A DNA stretch of 64,000 nucleotides from an uncultured Colwellia sp. (GTDB taxonomy: Bacteria > Pseudomonadota > Gammaproteobacteria > Enterobacterales > Alteromonadaceae): assembly GCA_913061475.1 (NCBI GenBank), contig CAJXUN010000011.1:1-64000 (forward strand), written 5' to 3'. Under the pieces are notes generated by a model. That model searched no databases, was not told the DNA's origin, and saw only the letters and a list, made by a program, of their open reading frames with translations. How positions within the stretch are numbered: the stretch's first letter is position 1; each line of letters starts with the position of its first letter. Both the position numbers and the translations under genes were made by a program. Positions 25,689 through 35,911 of the stretch are shown in pieces.

Positions 25689-26456
25689 ATGGAATTTGGC
25701 AACAAAAATTGTGATGATGTAATTTTGCATTTACAAAAATCACTGCTTAAAAGCATTAGCAACTTAAGACTAAAGCTCAGCTGCTGTTGCTTATGTGGCA
25801 ACGCTTGTCAGCAGCATCCACTACTTTGCCAATATTGTCAGGCCGATTTACCCTATTTTAATCATCAGCTTGTGCCTCATGATTTATTAGCATGGCCGGC
25901 GATAGCAGAACTTATTCAAAGCCCATATTTTGATCATTTAGTGGCTGTCGCACCCTATGTATGGCCATTTGATATGTGGGTTAGTCAATTAAAATATCAA
26001 TTAAAAACTGAATTAGCCGAGGTATTAAGTTACTTATTGATAAGTCATTGGCGTCAATACCTTGCTATTGAACAATACGATATTACGCCAGGTAATACCT
26101 GGGTGTTAGCGGTACCATTACATTTAAGAAAATGGCAAGAACGTGGTTTTAATCAAGCACATCTGATTGCTCAAAAGTTCGTGAAAAGTTTTGGTTATCA
26201 TTATCAAATGGATATGCTGGTGCGTGAAAAATTTACCGAAAACCAAGTCGGTAAATCAGGCATCGAGCGCAGAAAAAACTTAAAGAACGCTTTTCGCGTT
26301 AATTGTGACAAAAAAGTTGCACTGCCGAAGCATATTATTTTGATTGATGATGTTGTTACCACGGGCACAACGGCAAATGAAATTTGCCGTTTACTTAAAA
26401 AGCGCGGAGTGCAAAAGATTACACTGCTCAATATTTGTATCGCGCTACCGAGGTAA
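25689..26456 (+). CDS. gntX: ComF/GntX family phosphoribosyltransferase-like protein
   Basis: A 255-aa ComF-family protein with an N-terminal zinc-ribbon-like Cys cluster (CCCLCGNACQQ then LLCQYCQADLP), and a C-terminal PRTase fold with the PRPP-loop motif IILIDDVVTTGTTANEI. It is linked in E. coli to DNA uptake and use; a role in gluconate uptake proposed long ago is not supported. AAAGG lies 9 nt before ATG 25689, so I prefer it to the ATG at 25680, which touches the ribosome site. It is divergent from bioH. Confidence 0.88.
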   Translation: MEFGNKNCDDVILHLQKSLLKSISNLRLKLSCCCLCGNACQQHPLLCQYCQADLPYFNHQLVPHDLLAWPAIAELIQSPYFDHLVAVAPYVWPFDMWVSQLKYQLKTELAEVLSYLLISHWRQYLAIEQYDITPGNTWVLAVPLHLRKWQERGFNQAHLIAQKFVKSFGYHYQMDMLVREKFTENQVGKSGIERRKNLKNAFRVNCDKKVALPKHIILIDDVVTTGTTANEICRLLKKRGVQKITLLNICIALPR

Positions 26457-26526
26457 AAAACCAAACTAAGAATTAACTACCTAGATCATAACGCGATAGT
26501 TAATTTTATTATCGTTAAGCCGCAAT

Positions 26527-29091
26527 TTACTCAGCCAAAGTAGTACTAAAAGCTTTAGAGAAAAACAAACTATTCGCGATAATTTTCATGCTACCTAAAA
26601 AGTAACCACGAAAAGCCAAATCATCCGTACTAGCAATAATTCGCCCTTTGCCTACATTGTGGGCAATAAGTGCCGGGTTGTTGGCTAAACGATTGACCAA
26701 ATTTTGATCCGTGTAACCACTAAGTAAAGGTGCCTTACTATATTTGGCAACACTGATAAACGGCGTAGACGTTTGCTCCATGATGACGGTACTATTTTTA
26801 AATACTGGTAGTTCACTAGTTTGGTAACCGTAGGCAAGTGGGTGGCTAGTATCTAATTCCGCTTGAAAAATAGCCCCTGCTATACGTTTTCTCCCAGCCA
26901 ATGATTCTTTATCACTATAGGTTAATTTCTCAGTATCAAACAACTGATCTATATGATCCTTACTAACAAAATCAATTTTTAGTAGTTCTTTTTCAGCAAA
27001 CCAACGGGCAGCACGCTTTTGGCCAAATAATACACCGCCATCAGCTAACCATGATGTTAATTTTTCTGAAATCTTAGCGCTTAGCCTTGAATATTTGCCA
27101 TCAACCATAATGATATGGCTGTATTCCGCTAAGTCGATAGCAGCTAAACGCTGCATTTCGACCACAGTAACCGGTATTTCTAGCAGATTATCAAGGTAAT
27201 AGAGTATCTCACCCGCTTCGTATTGTGATACTCCTTTACCACCTACCATCAACACTTTTGGTGTTGAAATCGGACGAAACGAGCTGCTACCAATATCGAT
27301 ACCTTTTGAAGTCAGCCCTGTATCTAAAGCAAGTAACGGTATTTCAATTTTGGCTGCAAGGTCATTGAGCGTACTTTGCCAATTTGCTACTTTTTGAATG
27401 CCAGCCGGCACAATAATGGTCCCGCGGGCAAACTTAACAAGACTACCATTGACTGTAGCGGAAAATTCTTTCGTAGCGACCTTCGCGTTAATATGGGCCT
27501 GAGTGAGCTTATTTAGCAATTTTGGCGCTAAAAACTCATGCCACTCGAAAGCATAAGCATAGGCAGAAGGACTAACCTCTGTGGTTTCAATTTTTTGGGC
27601 TTGCCAAGGCGCATTTTGAGTTTTTAAGCCCCAAGTTTGCCCAACTTGCGCAAACTTAATGTTCATAGCTAAAGGTAATGTCCAGCCAGAAACATCATAA
27701 AAAGTATTATCTTGAAAGTTTTTTTCTTGATTAAAGAGCGCCTTAATCACCCGGTATTGAGGCTGTGCCAAAGGGATATAATAGCTTTGCTTGGCGGGGT
27801 AAGTTCGGTCATGAATGGTATAATCTTTTGTTAAGCCAAAAACCTGAATTTGATGTTGTTGCAATTTTTTTAAGAAGGCATTTAAGCGATAGTTATCTTT
27901 CGTTTCGCTGAAAATGTAACCATTAAAATTTTCATCACTGGCTTGTTGTTCGGCAAGTTGATAAAAATCTTTTCGGTATGCTTTAAATTTTTCTTTATTT
28001 TTCCAAGTACCTTCAATGGTTGATAACGACGTTAACACATGATTTTGTATGCCATATTCAAATGTTAACAAGCCATTATCACTATTTTGTTGTAGCCCTC
28101 GACTACTTGCTTGCTCAAATAGCACTCCAATACCACCATTGATATCTGGATAGGTTGAACCTTTACCATAGTAAAAGTCATCAAAGCTTTCTTCACTGTA
28201 ATATAAACGATCTTTAGCATCGAGCGCTTTCGCATGGTAAGTCGCTAGTAACTGCGTTAATTCGGTATTTTTTTCCGGTGTTAACGGGTGTGTGCGCGTT
28301 GGAATACCTGGCTGAAAAAAGTAACTACTATTCGCTCCCATCTCATGAAAGTCACCCAAGACATTAGGTTGATATTGATGAAAATAAGGTAGACGGTTTT
28401 GACTTTCTTTTTGTGATAATAGTAACCAATCACGATTTAAATCAAACCCAAAATGGTTAGTACGCCCGGTGAGCCAATTTTGATGATGCTCTATGTGGTT
28501 AGCATCTGGGTTTGGTGTTATACCGCGATGCGTGGTTACCCAATTAACAAACCTATCCATGCCATCAGGATTAATACTTGGCTCAATGACAATGATGGTG
28601 TCGTTTAGCATTGCAGCGACAGTTTTTTCTTGGGATGCGGCGAGATGATAAGCAACCACCATAGCGGCATTGGTACCACTAATTTCATCACCGTGCACGC
28701 TATAGCCTAACCAGACAACGACAGGATCTTTAACTGATGCTGTTATATCCGAACGTCGCGCTAAGATTTGATCAATATTCTTTAAGTTTTCCGCACTCGA
28801 TATTGTCAGTAAAACTTGCGAGCGATATTGTGTTGTGTGGCCCATTTCTTCAATTTGAACACGCGATGACGAAGCAGCCAATTGCTGTAGGTAGCTTAAT
28901 ACTTGATCATGACGTGGATGGCGCTCACCAATGCCAAACCCTAACATTGATTCTGGTGTTGGTATTTTATCGCTATAAACAGCATTACTTGGCAAGTACA
29001 CACCTACATTTGCACCATGCACAGCAACGTGCATCACAAGTGAGGTGATAAATAGCATTAACGCCAAAGTTCGGCACAACAATAACAACAT
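26527..29091 (-). CDS. Large exported M14 zinc carboxypeptidase
   Basis: An 854-aa secreted peptidase. A signal peptide covers about residues 1-27. The M14 catalytic domain has zinc ligands H133/E136 (SVHGDEISG), the substrate-binding FDLNRDW near 226 and the conserved GDFHEMG near 252. A long C-terminal region follows, ending in a class-I-glutamine-amidotransferase-like or DUF4350-like stretch (KVLMVGGKGVSQYEAGEIL and SHIIMVDGKYS). It interrupts the gntX-nfuA order seen in E. coli. A peptide-scavenging role in the envelope fits marine heterotrophs; the precise substrate is unknown. Confidence 0.85.
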   Translation of the reverse strand: MLLLLCRTLALMLFITSLVMHVAVHGANVGVYLPSNAVYSDKIPTPESMLGFGIGERHPRHDQVLSYLQQLAASSSRVQIEEMGHTTQYRSQVLLTISSAENLKNIDQILARRSDITASVKDPVVVWLGYSVHGDEISGTNAAMVVAYHLAASQEKTVAAMLNDTIIVIEPSINPDGMDRFVNWVTTHRGITPNPDANHIEHHQNWLTGRTNHFGFDLNRDWLLLSQKESQNRLPYFHQYQPNVLGDFHEMGANSSYFFQPGIPTRTHPLTPEKNTELTQLLATYHAKALDAKDRLYYSEESFDDFYYGKGSTYPDINGGIGVLFEQASSRGLQQNSDNGLLTFEYGIQNHVLTSLSTIEGTWKNKEKFKAYRKDFYQLAEQQASDENFNGYIFSETKDNYRLNAFLKKLQQHQIQVFGLTKDYTIHDRTYPAKQSYYIPLAQPQYRVIKALFNQEKNFQDNTFYDVSGWTLPLAMNIKFAQVGQTWGLKTQNAPWQAQKIETTEVSPSAYAYAFEWHEFLAPKLLNKLTQAHINAKVATKEFSATVNGSLVKFARGTIIVPAGIQKVANWQSTLNDLAAKIEIPLLALDTGLTSKGIDIGSSSFRPISTPKVLMVGGKGVSQYEAGEILYYLDNLLEIPVTVVEMQRLAAIDLAEYSHIIMVDGKYSRLSAKISEKLTSWLADGGVLFGQKRAARWFAEKELLKIDFVSKDHIDQLFDTEKLTYSDKESLAGRKRIAGAIFQAELDTSHPLAYGYQTSELPVFKNSTVIMEQTSTPFISVAKYSKAPLLSGYTDQNLVNRLANNPALIAHNVGKGRIIASTDDLAFRGYFLGSMKIIANSLFFSKAFSTTLAE

Positions 29092-29365
29092 ATAAGGCTT
29101 CCTTATTCAGTAGCAGGATAAAATAGCAAAATATTGCCATATGAACTAGTTATACCCAGTTAAATTATTAGTTTAGTACCCTATTCAAGGAATTCCCTTG
29201 CGATTACATCAGCATAAAGCGCAATTTTTTCGCTTGGTTAATACCGTGTATAATTTATACCAACTAGGACTAGCACCAAATGACAGAGCAGAGTAAAATG
29301 TTTATACTTGAGTAATATAGTCGGGTATTGAACATTCGACCCCCAGTAGTGAAGAGTAAAATAGT

Positions 29366-29947
29366 ATGAATATTAACATTTCAGAAACTGCACAAGAACA
29401 TTTTGTAAAACTACTTTCTCAGCAAGCTGAAGGTACCAGTATCCGAGTGTTTGTTGTTAACCCCGGTACAGCAAGCGCGGAATGTGGCGTCTCTTACTGT
29501 CCAGCTGATGCTGTAGAAGCTGACGATATTGAATTAAAGTATGAACATTTTTCTGCCTATATCGATGCAGATAGTAAATCATTCTTAGAAGAAGCAGAAA
29601 TCGACTTTACCACTGATCAAATGGGCTCGCAGTTAACCTTAAAAGCGCCTAATGCGAAATTGCGTAAAGTAGGTGATGACGCACCATTATTTGAGCGTGT
29701 AGATTACTTCTTAAAAGCTGAAGTTAACCCACAGCTTGCCGGCCATGGTGGCGAATGTACTCTAATGGAAATCACCGAAGACGGTTATGCTATTCTACAA
29801 TTTGGTGGCGGCTGTAATGGCTGTGCCCAAATTGACGTGACAGTAAAAGATGGCATTGAAAAGCAATTACTAGAAATGATGGCAGGCGAAATTAAAGGTG
29901 TACGTGATATGACAGAACACGAACGTGGTGAGCATTCATATTACTAA
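29366..29947 (+). CDS. nfuA: Fe-S biogenesis protein NfuA
   Basis: A 193-aa Fe-S carrier protein that delivers 4Fe-4S clusters to apo-enzymes. The N-terminal A-type-carrier-like domain (about 1-100) has a degenerate Cys set (AECGVSYCP), and the C-terminal Nfu domain carries the cluster-binding CNGC (C150, C153) in [20 protein letters not shown]. Length and architecture match E. coli NfuA. A 77-aa membrane protein gene follows 25 bp downstream. The 274-bp region upstream (29092-29365) holds no gene; a TATAAT hexamer lies in it, but a -35 element was not convincing. Confidence 0.95.
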   Translation: MNINISETAQEHFVKLLSQQAEGTSIRVFVVNPGTASAECGVSYCPADAVEADDIELKYEHFSAYIDADSKSFLEEAEIDFTTDQMGSQLTLKAPNAKLRKVGDDAPLFERVDYFLKAEVNPQLAGHGGECTLMEITEDGYAILQFGGGCNGCAQIDVTVKDGIEKQLLEMMAGEIKGVRDMTEHERGEHSYY

Positions 29948-29972
29948 CAAGCTAATTTTGTAATCAACTCTG

Positions 29973-30206
29973 ATGTCATTATTAGAAAAATTAGGCCAAG
30001 ATCCACAGCGCAGCATGCAGCGCTTTCTTAGTGGGCTTGGTCTTTTTGTGTTTGGTGCTTGTTTAATTTTTTTAGGACTATATCAAAGCCATATTTGGCA
30101 GATACTCGGTCTAATCGTTTTAGCTTTTGGTAGCCTGCTTGCTATCTATGGATATATCGGGGTTTTTGCTAACCGTTTGTACCATATTTTTAATCGTCAA
30201 TGCTAA
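29973..30206 (+). CDS. Small inner-membrane protein
   Basis: A 77-aa protein with two predicted transmembrane helices (about 19-39 and 43-66) after a short charged N-terminus (EKLGQDPQRSMQRF). The family is not recognised. It follows nfuA by 25 bp and its last codons overlap the 3' end of the convergent MATE gene by 4 bp. Function is unknown. Confidence 0.65.
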   Translation: MSLLEKLGQDPQRSMQRFLSGLGLFVFGACLIFLGLYQSHIWQILGLIVLAFGSLLAIYGYIGVFANRLYHIFNRQC

Positions 30207-31534
30207 AAAGCAAATTTGTTGCGCTGATAATGCCACGCTAACGTCACTCCTCGTGCCAACATAAATATTGAAAATGCCGCCCACAAGCCATGATTACCAA
30301 AATCGTTAAGTAACCACCATACTGGAAAGAAGCAGCCGAATGTTGCGATAAGCATGCTGTTTCTCATCACACTGGCTTTCATTAAACCAATATATATACC
30401 GTCGTACAAGTAACACCAACAGGCGAGTAACGGCAAGGCAATAATCCAAAAGAGATATTGTTGTGCATAATCAACCACAGCCGATATATTAGAAATAGTT
30501 GAAATAAAATAGTGACCTGCCAAGTAAAATAATAAGCTATAAATGACGGCAAATATACCGGTCCAAAAAAGGGCGATATTGACACTAGCAAAAATACTTT
30601 TTTGATTATTTTCGCCTTTTGCTTTACCTACCATGACTTCCGCTGCATTGGCAATACCGTCTAAGCCAAACGATATCAGCAATAGAAAGTTCATTAATAT
30701 GGCGTTAGCAGCAATAACATCGTCACCTAACCTAGCGCCTTGAAAAGTCATAAATATAAAACAAACCTCTAAACATAAAGTGCGGATCAAGATATCGCGA
30801 TTAAGCTTAAAATACGTTAATAAAGCTGCTCGTTCCATAATGGCAAAAAGCATATTTTTTGTTGACGAAAACAAGCTAATAAACTTAGCTTGGAAATTAC
30901 GATATACTACTGATAAACCAATAATTAACCCACTATACTCAGCAATTAAGGTTGCCATAGCAACACCTTTTACCTGCCAGGAAAAGCCAATGACAAAGAG
31001 TAAATCTAAACCCAAGTTAATAACATTGGTGGCAATAATTAACCACAACACAAGCTTCGCTTTATGATTACCTAAAAGCCAGCCTAGAATAACTAAATTA
31101 GCCAATGCTGCCGGTAAACCCCAGACCCTAATTTCACTATATTCTCGGGCATGAAACTGCACTTGCTCTGAGCCACCCGCTAAAGACAAAGCTATATCTA
31201 AATAAAAGCTTTGCAGCACAATAACCAATAAGCCGATCGCAAAGGCGACAATAATGCCGCGTAATAAAATTAAGCCATTTAATTTTTCATCATTCTTGCC
31301 AAATGCCTGTGCAGATAAACCTGTGGTCGACATACGTAAAAAACCACACAACCAAGTAATAGCAGTAATTAACATAGCGCCCACCGTGCTACCACCTAAA
31401 TAATAGGAATATTCGAGATGACCGATAACGGCAGTGTCGACTAATCCTAATAATGGCGTCGCAATATTTGACAAAATCATTGGCAGGGCAAGAATAAATA
31501 ATTGCTTATGGCGTTCTATATCATTGAATTTCAA
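30203..31534 (-). CDS. dinF: MATE family efflux transporter, DinF type
   Basis: A 443-aa polytopic protein with about 12 membrane helices. The N-terminus HKQLFILALPMILSNIATPL and the motif LVDTAVIGHLE are typical of the DinF branch of the MATE family, which exchanges drugs or metabolites for H+ or Na+. DinF of E. coli is a lexA-linked SOS gene, but here no lexA gene or SOS box is next to it, so that regulation is not supported. The gene is monocistronic and divergent from the polysaccharide deacetylase gene. Confidence 0.88.
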   Translation of the reverse strand: MKFNDIERHKQLFILALPMILSNIATPLLGLVDTAVIGHLEYSYYLGGSTVGAMLITAITWLCGFLRMSTTGLSAQAFGKNDEKLNGLILLRGIIVAFAIGLLVIVLQSFYLDIALSLAGGSEQVQFHAREYSEIRVWGLPAALANLVILGWLLGNHKAKLVLWLIIATNVINLGLDLLFVIGFSWQVKGVAMATLIAEYSGLIIGLSVVYRNFQAKFISLFSSTKNMLFAIMERAALLTYFKLNRDILIRTLCLEVCFIFMTFQGARLGDDVIAANAILMNFLLLISFGLDGIANAAEVMVGKAKGENNQKSIFASVNIALFWTGIFAVIYSLLFYLAGHYFISTISNISAVVDYAQQYLFWIIALPLLACWCYLYDGIYIGLMKASVMRNSMLIATFGCFFPVWWLLNDFGNHGLWAAFSIFMLARGVTLAWHYQRNKFAF

Positions 31535-31636
31535 AAAAAGCCGACCTTTATTGGCAAATGGACTGTATAAATACTGGAAAAAAAGCTACTTTAAGCGAGA
31601 GCTTAAACCGCCAAAAAATATTTGAGGAAGATTATC

Positions 31637-32686
31637 ATGAAATACCGTTTGTTGGCAGTACTGTGCTATTGTCTCCACATGACCAGTTTTGCCACGGTTA
31701 TTCTGCAATATCATCATGTCAGCGCTACCACTCCTGCTAGCACCAGCATTTCTCCAGAGCAATTTTCACTGCATATGCAGTACCTAAAAGACAATCACTT
31801 TAATGTTATACCATTATCAAGTTTGATGGATGCGATTAAACAACAACACGCTTTACCCAATAAGTCAGTAGTGATAACTTTTGATGATGCATATTTAGAT
31901 ATTCTAACTCACGGTAAACCTATTTTAGATAAATACCAATTTCCGTTTACCATCTTTATAAACCCGAGCATAGTCGACAGTAATTCGACTCACTATTTGT
32001 CATGGCAACAACTTAAGTCTATGGCAGACGACGGTGTGATTATCGCCAATCACGGTATGAAGCACGATTCATTAACTCGCATTCCTGAGGGCCTTACTCA
32101 GCAAGCTTGGCTCGCGCAAAACACCGAGTCATTATTAAAAGCAGAACAGATCATTGCCGAAAAGACAGGCCAAAGTTGGCGCTATTTTGCTTACCCGTAC
32201 GGTGAATATAGCCCAGAGATCCAACAATGGATACGAGCGAATGATTTTGTCGCGTTCTCACAACAGTCAGGCGCCGTTGGCTTAGCAACGGATATCACGA
32301 GTATTCCACGTTTTCCTGCTTCTCAACCTTATGATCAACTATCGAGCTTACGTGACAAGCTAAATTCATTACCTTTTAAAATTCAGCTTGATGGGGAAAA
32401 TCAAAAAACAATTTTTCAGCAGGGTGAGTCAACATCCGTTAGCTTTACTATTGATGTTGATGATTTTAATCCGGAACAACTGCACTGCTACATTTCGGGT
32501 CTAGGCCGTCAAAAAATAGAGTGGCAAGGTGAGGAAGTGTTTACCATTAATTATAGTGCGCCTTTACCGACAGGTCGGGTACGTTGCAACTGTACTGCAC
32601 CCAGTATTAGTGAACCTGGGCGATACTATTGGTATTCTAAACCTTGGTTTATTCTAAAAGAAAACCGTCAGTGGTACCCGCTTTAA
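31637..32686 (+). CDS. Exported polysaccharide deacetylase (NodB domain)
   Basis: A 349-aa protein with a signal peptide (about 1-19) and a NodB domain: metal and catalytic motifs ITFDDAYLD and NHGMKHDSLT, plus FAYPYGEYSPEI. Such enzymes remove acetyl groups from N-acetylglucosamine polymers. A C-terminal domain of about 110 residues (after about 240) looks like a beta-rich accessory module. The ATG at 31637 has GAGGA 7-8 nt upstream; a TTG at 31622 would add five residues and was rejected. The polymer acted on is not known. Confidence 0.85.
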   Translation: MKYRLLAVLCYCLHMTSFATVILQYHHVSATTPASTSISPEQFSLHMQYLKDNHFNVIPLSSLMDAIKQQHALPNKSVVITFDDAYLDILTHGKPILDKYQFPFTIFINPSIVDSNSTHYLSWQQLKSMADDGVIIANHGMKHDSLTRIPEGLTQQAWLAQNTESLLKAEQIIAEKTGQSWRYFAYPYGEYSPEIQQWIRANDFVAFSQQSGAVGLATDITSIPRFPASQPYDQLSSLRDKLNSLPFKIQLDGENQKTIFQQGESTSVSFTIDVDDFNPEQLHCYISGLGRQKIEWQGEEVFTINYSAPLPTGRVRCNCTAPSISEPGRYYWYSKPWFILKENRQWYPL

Positions 32687-32716
32687 TCGCTATACTTGTC
32701 CAAACTAAGTATTAGC

Positions 32717-33361
32717 TCAATATAGCGCAACTATTTTAGCAAAATCGCTAACCAGTTTATCACCTTCAATCACCGGTACTTCGCCCAGTGCCTGTTTAGG
32801 TTTAAAAATAGCTTCTACCCTGCCGGCAGGGTTAATTAGCACTAAAGATGCACTATGATCAACTAGGTAGCTTGTAGGGCTTTCGCCATGATTGTCGCTA
32901 CCGGCCTCGGTTATGGCGTACATTAAACCTAAATTTCTCGCAAAAGGGAAAAGCCTGCCATGGTCGCCATGTAATGCTTTAAACTCAGGATTAAAATAAC
33001 CAATATAACTGGCGAGTTTTTCTTGGCTGTCACGTTTAGGATCAACCGATACCAACAGCACTTGGCTATTATTGGCAATAGCTTTTAGCTCATCATAAAT
33101 AAAGTTCATTTCTTGCAAGGTTGTCGGACATACATCCGGACAGGATGTATAGCCAAAAAACACCCAACTCCAATGCTCTTTTAATGACGCATTATTGAAG
33201 CTATTACCAAGATGATCAGTTAATTCAAACGGTTTCACCTCACGAGCTTGTTGATAATGCAACGCGAAATCAACCGGGGCCTTTTTATCTAACTGAGCAA
33301 ATAATATTATGCCTGCAACCAATGCACCGAGTGCAACAATTAGCGTAACAACTTTATTCAT
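32717..33361 (-). CDS. SCO1/SenC family copper chaperone
   Basis: A 214-aa membrane-anchored protein (helix about 4-22) with a thioredoxin fold and the copper-binding CPDVC (C74, C78) and the later conserved His in SYLVDHSAS. SCO proteins load the CuA centre of cytochrome oxidase subunit II. Last gene of the oxidase cluster; its start touches the cyoE stop at base 33361. Confidence 0.92.
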   Translation of the reverse strand: MNKVVTLIVALGALVAGIILFAQLDKKAPVDFALHYQQAREVKPFELTDHLGNSFNNASLKEHWSWVFFGYTSCPDVCPTTLQEMNFIYDELKAIANNSQVLLVSVDPKRDSQEKLASYIGYFNPEFKALHGDHGRLFPFARNLGLMYAITEAGSDNHGESPTSYLVDHSASLVLINPAGRVEAIFKPKQALGEVPVIEGDKLVSDFAKIVALY

Positions 33362-34278
33362 TAGCCGGTCACCGGTAATAAGTAATGATCGAGTAAAAGA
33401 ATAATAAATAGCGCCATTAAATGCACAATGGAAAATTTAAAGGTATCCATAGCGGTATTTTCATCGGCATTAAATTTTAGTTTCCACGCATAAGCAAAGA
33501 ATACTAAATTCAACACGACAGCACCGATTAAGTATAGCCAGTTACTCATACCCACTAAATAAGGCAGTAAACCGACGACAAACAGTAAAACGGTATACAG
33601 AAGTATTTGCGTTTTAGTAAAGTTAACACCATGAGTCACCGGTAACATAGGAATGTTTACTTTCGCATAATCATCTTTACGATGAATCGCTAAGGCCCAA
33701 AAATGGGGTGGTGTCCAAGTGAAAATAAGTAGCACTAATAACAAGGCATTTGGGTGTATTTCATTGGTCATTGCTGTCCAACCCAATAATGGTGGAATAG
33801 CACCAGCCAAGCCGCCTATCGTAATATTTTGCGGTGTCGCACGTTTCAAATACATTGTATAAACAAAGCTATAGCCGACTAAGCCTGAAAACGTTAACCA
33901 GGCCGTAAGTGGGTTAACAAAGCTATATAGCACTGCAAAACCCGTGACAGCTAAGATCATGGCAAACATTGATGCACTGCGCGCTGTAAGTCTGCCATTA
34001 GGTAATGGACGATTATGGGTACGTCCCATCACGCTATCGATACGTTCATCAACAATATGATTAATTGCCGCGGCGGCCGATGACAAAAATCCTATCCCGA
34101 TCATTGACGGTACAAGTACCTGCCAAGGAATAACACCCGGTGAGGATAAACACATCCCCACTAATGCAGTTAACACTAATAAAGCAACGACACGTGGCTT
34201 AGTAATTTCATAATAGTCACGCCAAATCGGCGTGCTGGGTGCGCTATGACTCGATGCGATTGTGTTACTTTGACTCAT
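33361..34278 (-). CDS. cyoE: Protoheme IX farnesyltransferase (heme O synthase)
   Basis: A 305-aa UbiA-family membrane prenyltransferase that converts heme B to heme O. The Asp-rich prenyl-diphosphate site is [15 protein letters not shown], and the heme-site loop [12 protein letters not shown] is present. About eight membrane helices. It lies 9 bp after ctaA, which uses its product, and overlaps the SCO gene by one base. Confidence 0.95.
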   Translation of the reverse strand: MSQSNTIASSHSAPSTPIWRDYYEITKPRVVALLVLTALVGMCLSSPGVIPWQVLVPSMIGIGFLSSAAAAINHIVDERIDSVMGRTHNRPLPNGRLTARSASMFAMILAVTGFAVLYSFVNPLTAWLTFSGLVGYSFVYTMYLKRATPQNITIGGLAGAIPPLLGWTAMTNEIHPNALLLVLLIFTWTPPHFWALAIHRKDDYAKVNIPMLPVTHGVNFTKTQILLYTVLLFVVGLLPYLVGMSNWLYLIGAVVLNLVFFAYAWKLKFNADENTAMDTFKFSIVHLMALFIILLLDHYLLPVTG

Positions 34279-34287
34279 AATATACCC

Positions 34288-35295
34288 CTAAATTTTACGT
34301 TTTAAACTATATGTCATGGTGATTAATGACATCATTAACATAGCAGCTACCACATTGTGGCTAACGGCAACACTCAGCGGTAATGAAAACCAAACATTAC
34401 TAATGCCTAAGCCAACTTGCACGCTGAGAATAAAACCCAAGCTCAGCGCCGCTTTTCTAAAAAATGGCGATTGTGCTTTACGATAAATACTAATAGCTAG
34501 CCAGAATAAATATATTGCGGTGATAATCGCGCCGAAGCGATGCATAACATGAATGGTAACCCGTGACGCGTGATCAAGATGACCAAATTCATAACTGTCT
34601 TTTTCTGGCGGTACTAAATCAAAAGCATGTTCAAAATTTAATTGCTCAGCCCATCCTGCTTGGCAAATAGGTAATTCAGTACACGTAAGTGCAGCGTAGT
34701 TAGATGAAGTCCAGCCGCCCAAAGCAATTTGCCCGGTTAAAATAACAATGCCAACCACACCGAATTTAACGTATTTTTTCAGATTAAAGTCACCACCAGG
34801 AACCCGATAATCACTTAAGCGTAAATACAATAAAAACAATAAGCATAGCGTCGTAAATCCACCCAATAAATGTCCCATTACCACCACAGGCATTAGCTTC
34901 ATGGTAACCGTCCACATACCTAACGCTGCTTGAAATATCACCACCAATAAAATAAAGATAGGTAAACCCAATGGGCCACCCTGCGCCCTTCGTTTTAGCG
35001 ACATCAAGGCAATAATTAATATCAATATCCCTAATGAACCAGCGAAATAACGATGGATCATTTCATTCCATGCTTTATGGGGTTCAACAGGGCGTTCTGG
35101 AAATGCTTGTTCAGCAGCACTAATTTGCTCGCTGGTTTGAGGAACATCAATTAAACCATAACAGCCGGGCCAATCAGGACAACCAAGCCCTGCATGCGTA
35201 AGCCGTGTATATGCGCCTAAGCTAACAACAACAATGGCTAATAAAATGCTGACAAAAACCAGCTTTCTAAGGTCGGAAGAGCTTTGTGTTCTCAT
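34288..35295 (-). CDS. ctaA: Heme A synthase (CtaA/COX15)
   Basis: A 335-aa, eight-helix membrane protein that oxidises the heme O methyl group to make heme A. Conserved elements are RLTHAGLGCPDWPGCYG near the N-terminus, EMIHRYFAGSLG, and HVMHRFGAIITA with the heme-ligand histidines. It lies between a 186-aa small assembly-type gene (no spacing) and cyoE, and is part of the oxidase operon. Confidence 0.95.
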   Translation of the reverse strand: MRTQSSSDLRKLVFVSILLAIVVVSLGAYTRLTHAGLGCPDWPGCYGLIDVPQTSEQISAAEQAFPERPVEPHKAWNEMIHRYFAGSLGILILIIALMSLKRRAQGGPLGLPIFILLVVIFQAALGMWTVTMKLMPVVVMGHLLGGFTTLCLLFLLYLRLSDYRVPGGDFNLKKYVKFGVVGIVILTGQIALGGWTSSNYAALTCTELPICQAGWAEQLNFEHAFDLVPPEKDSYEFGHLDHASRVTIHVMHRFGAIITAIYLFWLAISIYRKAQSPFFRKAALSLGFILSVQVGLGISNVWFSLPLSVAVSHNVVAAMLMMSLITMTYSLKRKI

Positions 35296-35856
35296 TTAGC
35301 CAATCCTTGAATATTTTAGTAATTTCTTAAAATCCGCCAATATTGCCTTGCCAAATGCTGGCAGCTGTTCTGCATTCTCTGGTGGTAGATGGCTCAGAAT
35401 GACATTGCCTAATGGATCAACAATCAATACTTGCGATTGTGTTATCGCTGCTTTGGCCAAAGCCGGCATGGTTTGAATATGCCATTTTTTAATTTGAATT
35501 TTATTGGCTTGTTCACTGCTTAACGTTTGTTGTGTTAATGCCACTGGTTTAACCCGTGGCATTTCTTTTCCTAAGGCAATATAGGTATGATGAACGCTAA
35601 TTAAAGTTTTTTCACACTGTTCATCACAGCGTTCAGGTAAGGTGTACAACATTAACCATTGATGCTCAAAGTCATCAACATTTAAGCCAAGCTTGGCTAA
35701 GGTTAATTCGTTTTCAATGAGCTGTCCTTGGTTAGTGACACCATAATTGAACCATTGTTGATTCAACGCTAGTTTGGCCAAGACAATGGGAATGATAAAC
35801 ACCGCTAAGAGAATTAGCATACTACGGCGCGATTTTTTTAATTCTGAAGAACTCAT
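35296..35856 (-). CDS. Membrane-anchored thioredoxin-like protein of the oxidase cluster
   Basis: A 186-aa protein with one N-terminal membrane helix (about 12-31). Its periplasmic domain contains PERCDEQCEKTL, a CxxxC pair placed as in SCO/thioredoxin folds, and a C-terminal VDPLGNVILS strand. Proteins of this length between SURF1 and ctaA are common in marine gammaproteobacterial cox clusters, but I know no established function. A copper- or thiol-handling role in oxidase assembly is plausible. It ends directly at the ctaA start. Confidence 0.75.
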   Translation of the reverse strand: MSSSELKKSRRSMLILLAVFIIPIVLAKLALNQQWFNYGVTNQGQLIENELTLAKLGLNVDDFEHQWLMLYTLPERCDEQCEKTLISVHHTYIALGKEMPRVKPVALTQQTLSSEQANKIQIKKWHIQTMPALAKAAITQSQVLIVDPLGNVILSHLPPENAEQLPAFGKAILADFKKLLKYSRIG

Positions 35857-35911
35857 ACAACTCAGCCTTTTATTCTTATTATTTGGTTTCGGTATTTTTC
35901 TTATTTATTCA

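Noticed and set aside
30203..31534. DinF-type transporter as an SOS gene
   Set aside because: The name comes from the E. coli lexA-dinF operon; no CTG-N10-CAG box was noticed upstream and lexA is 11 kb away.
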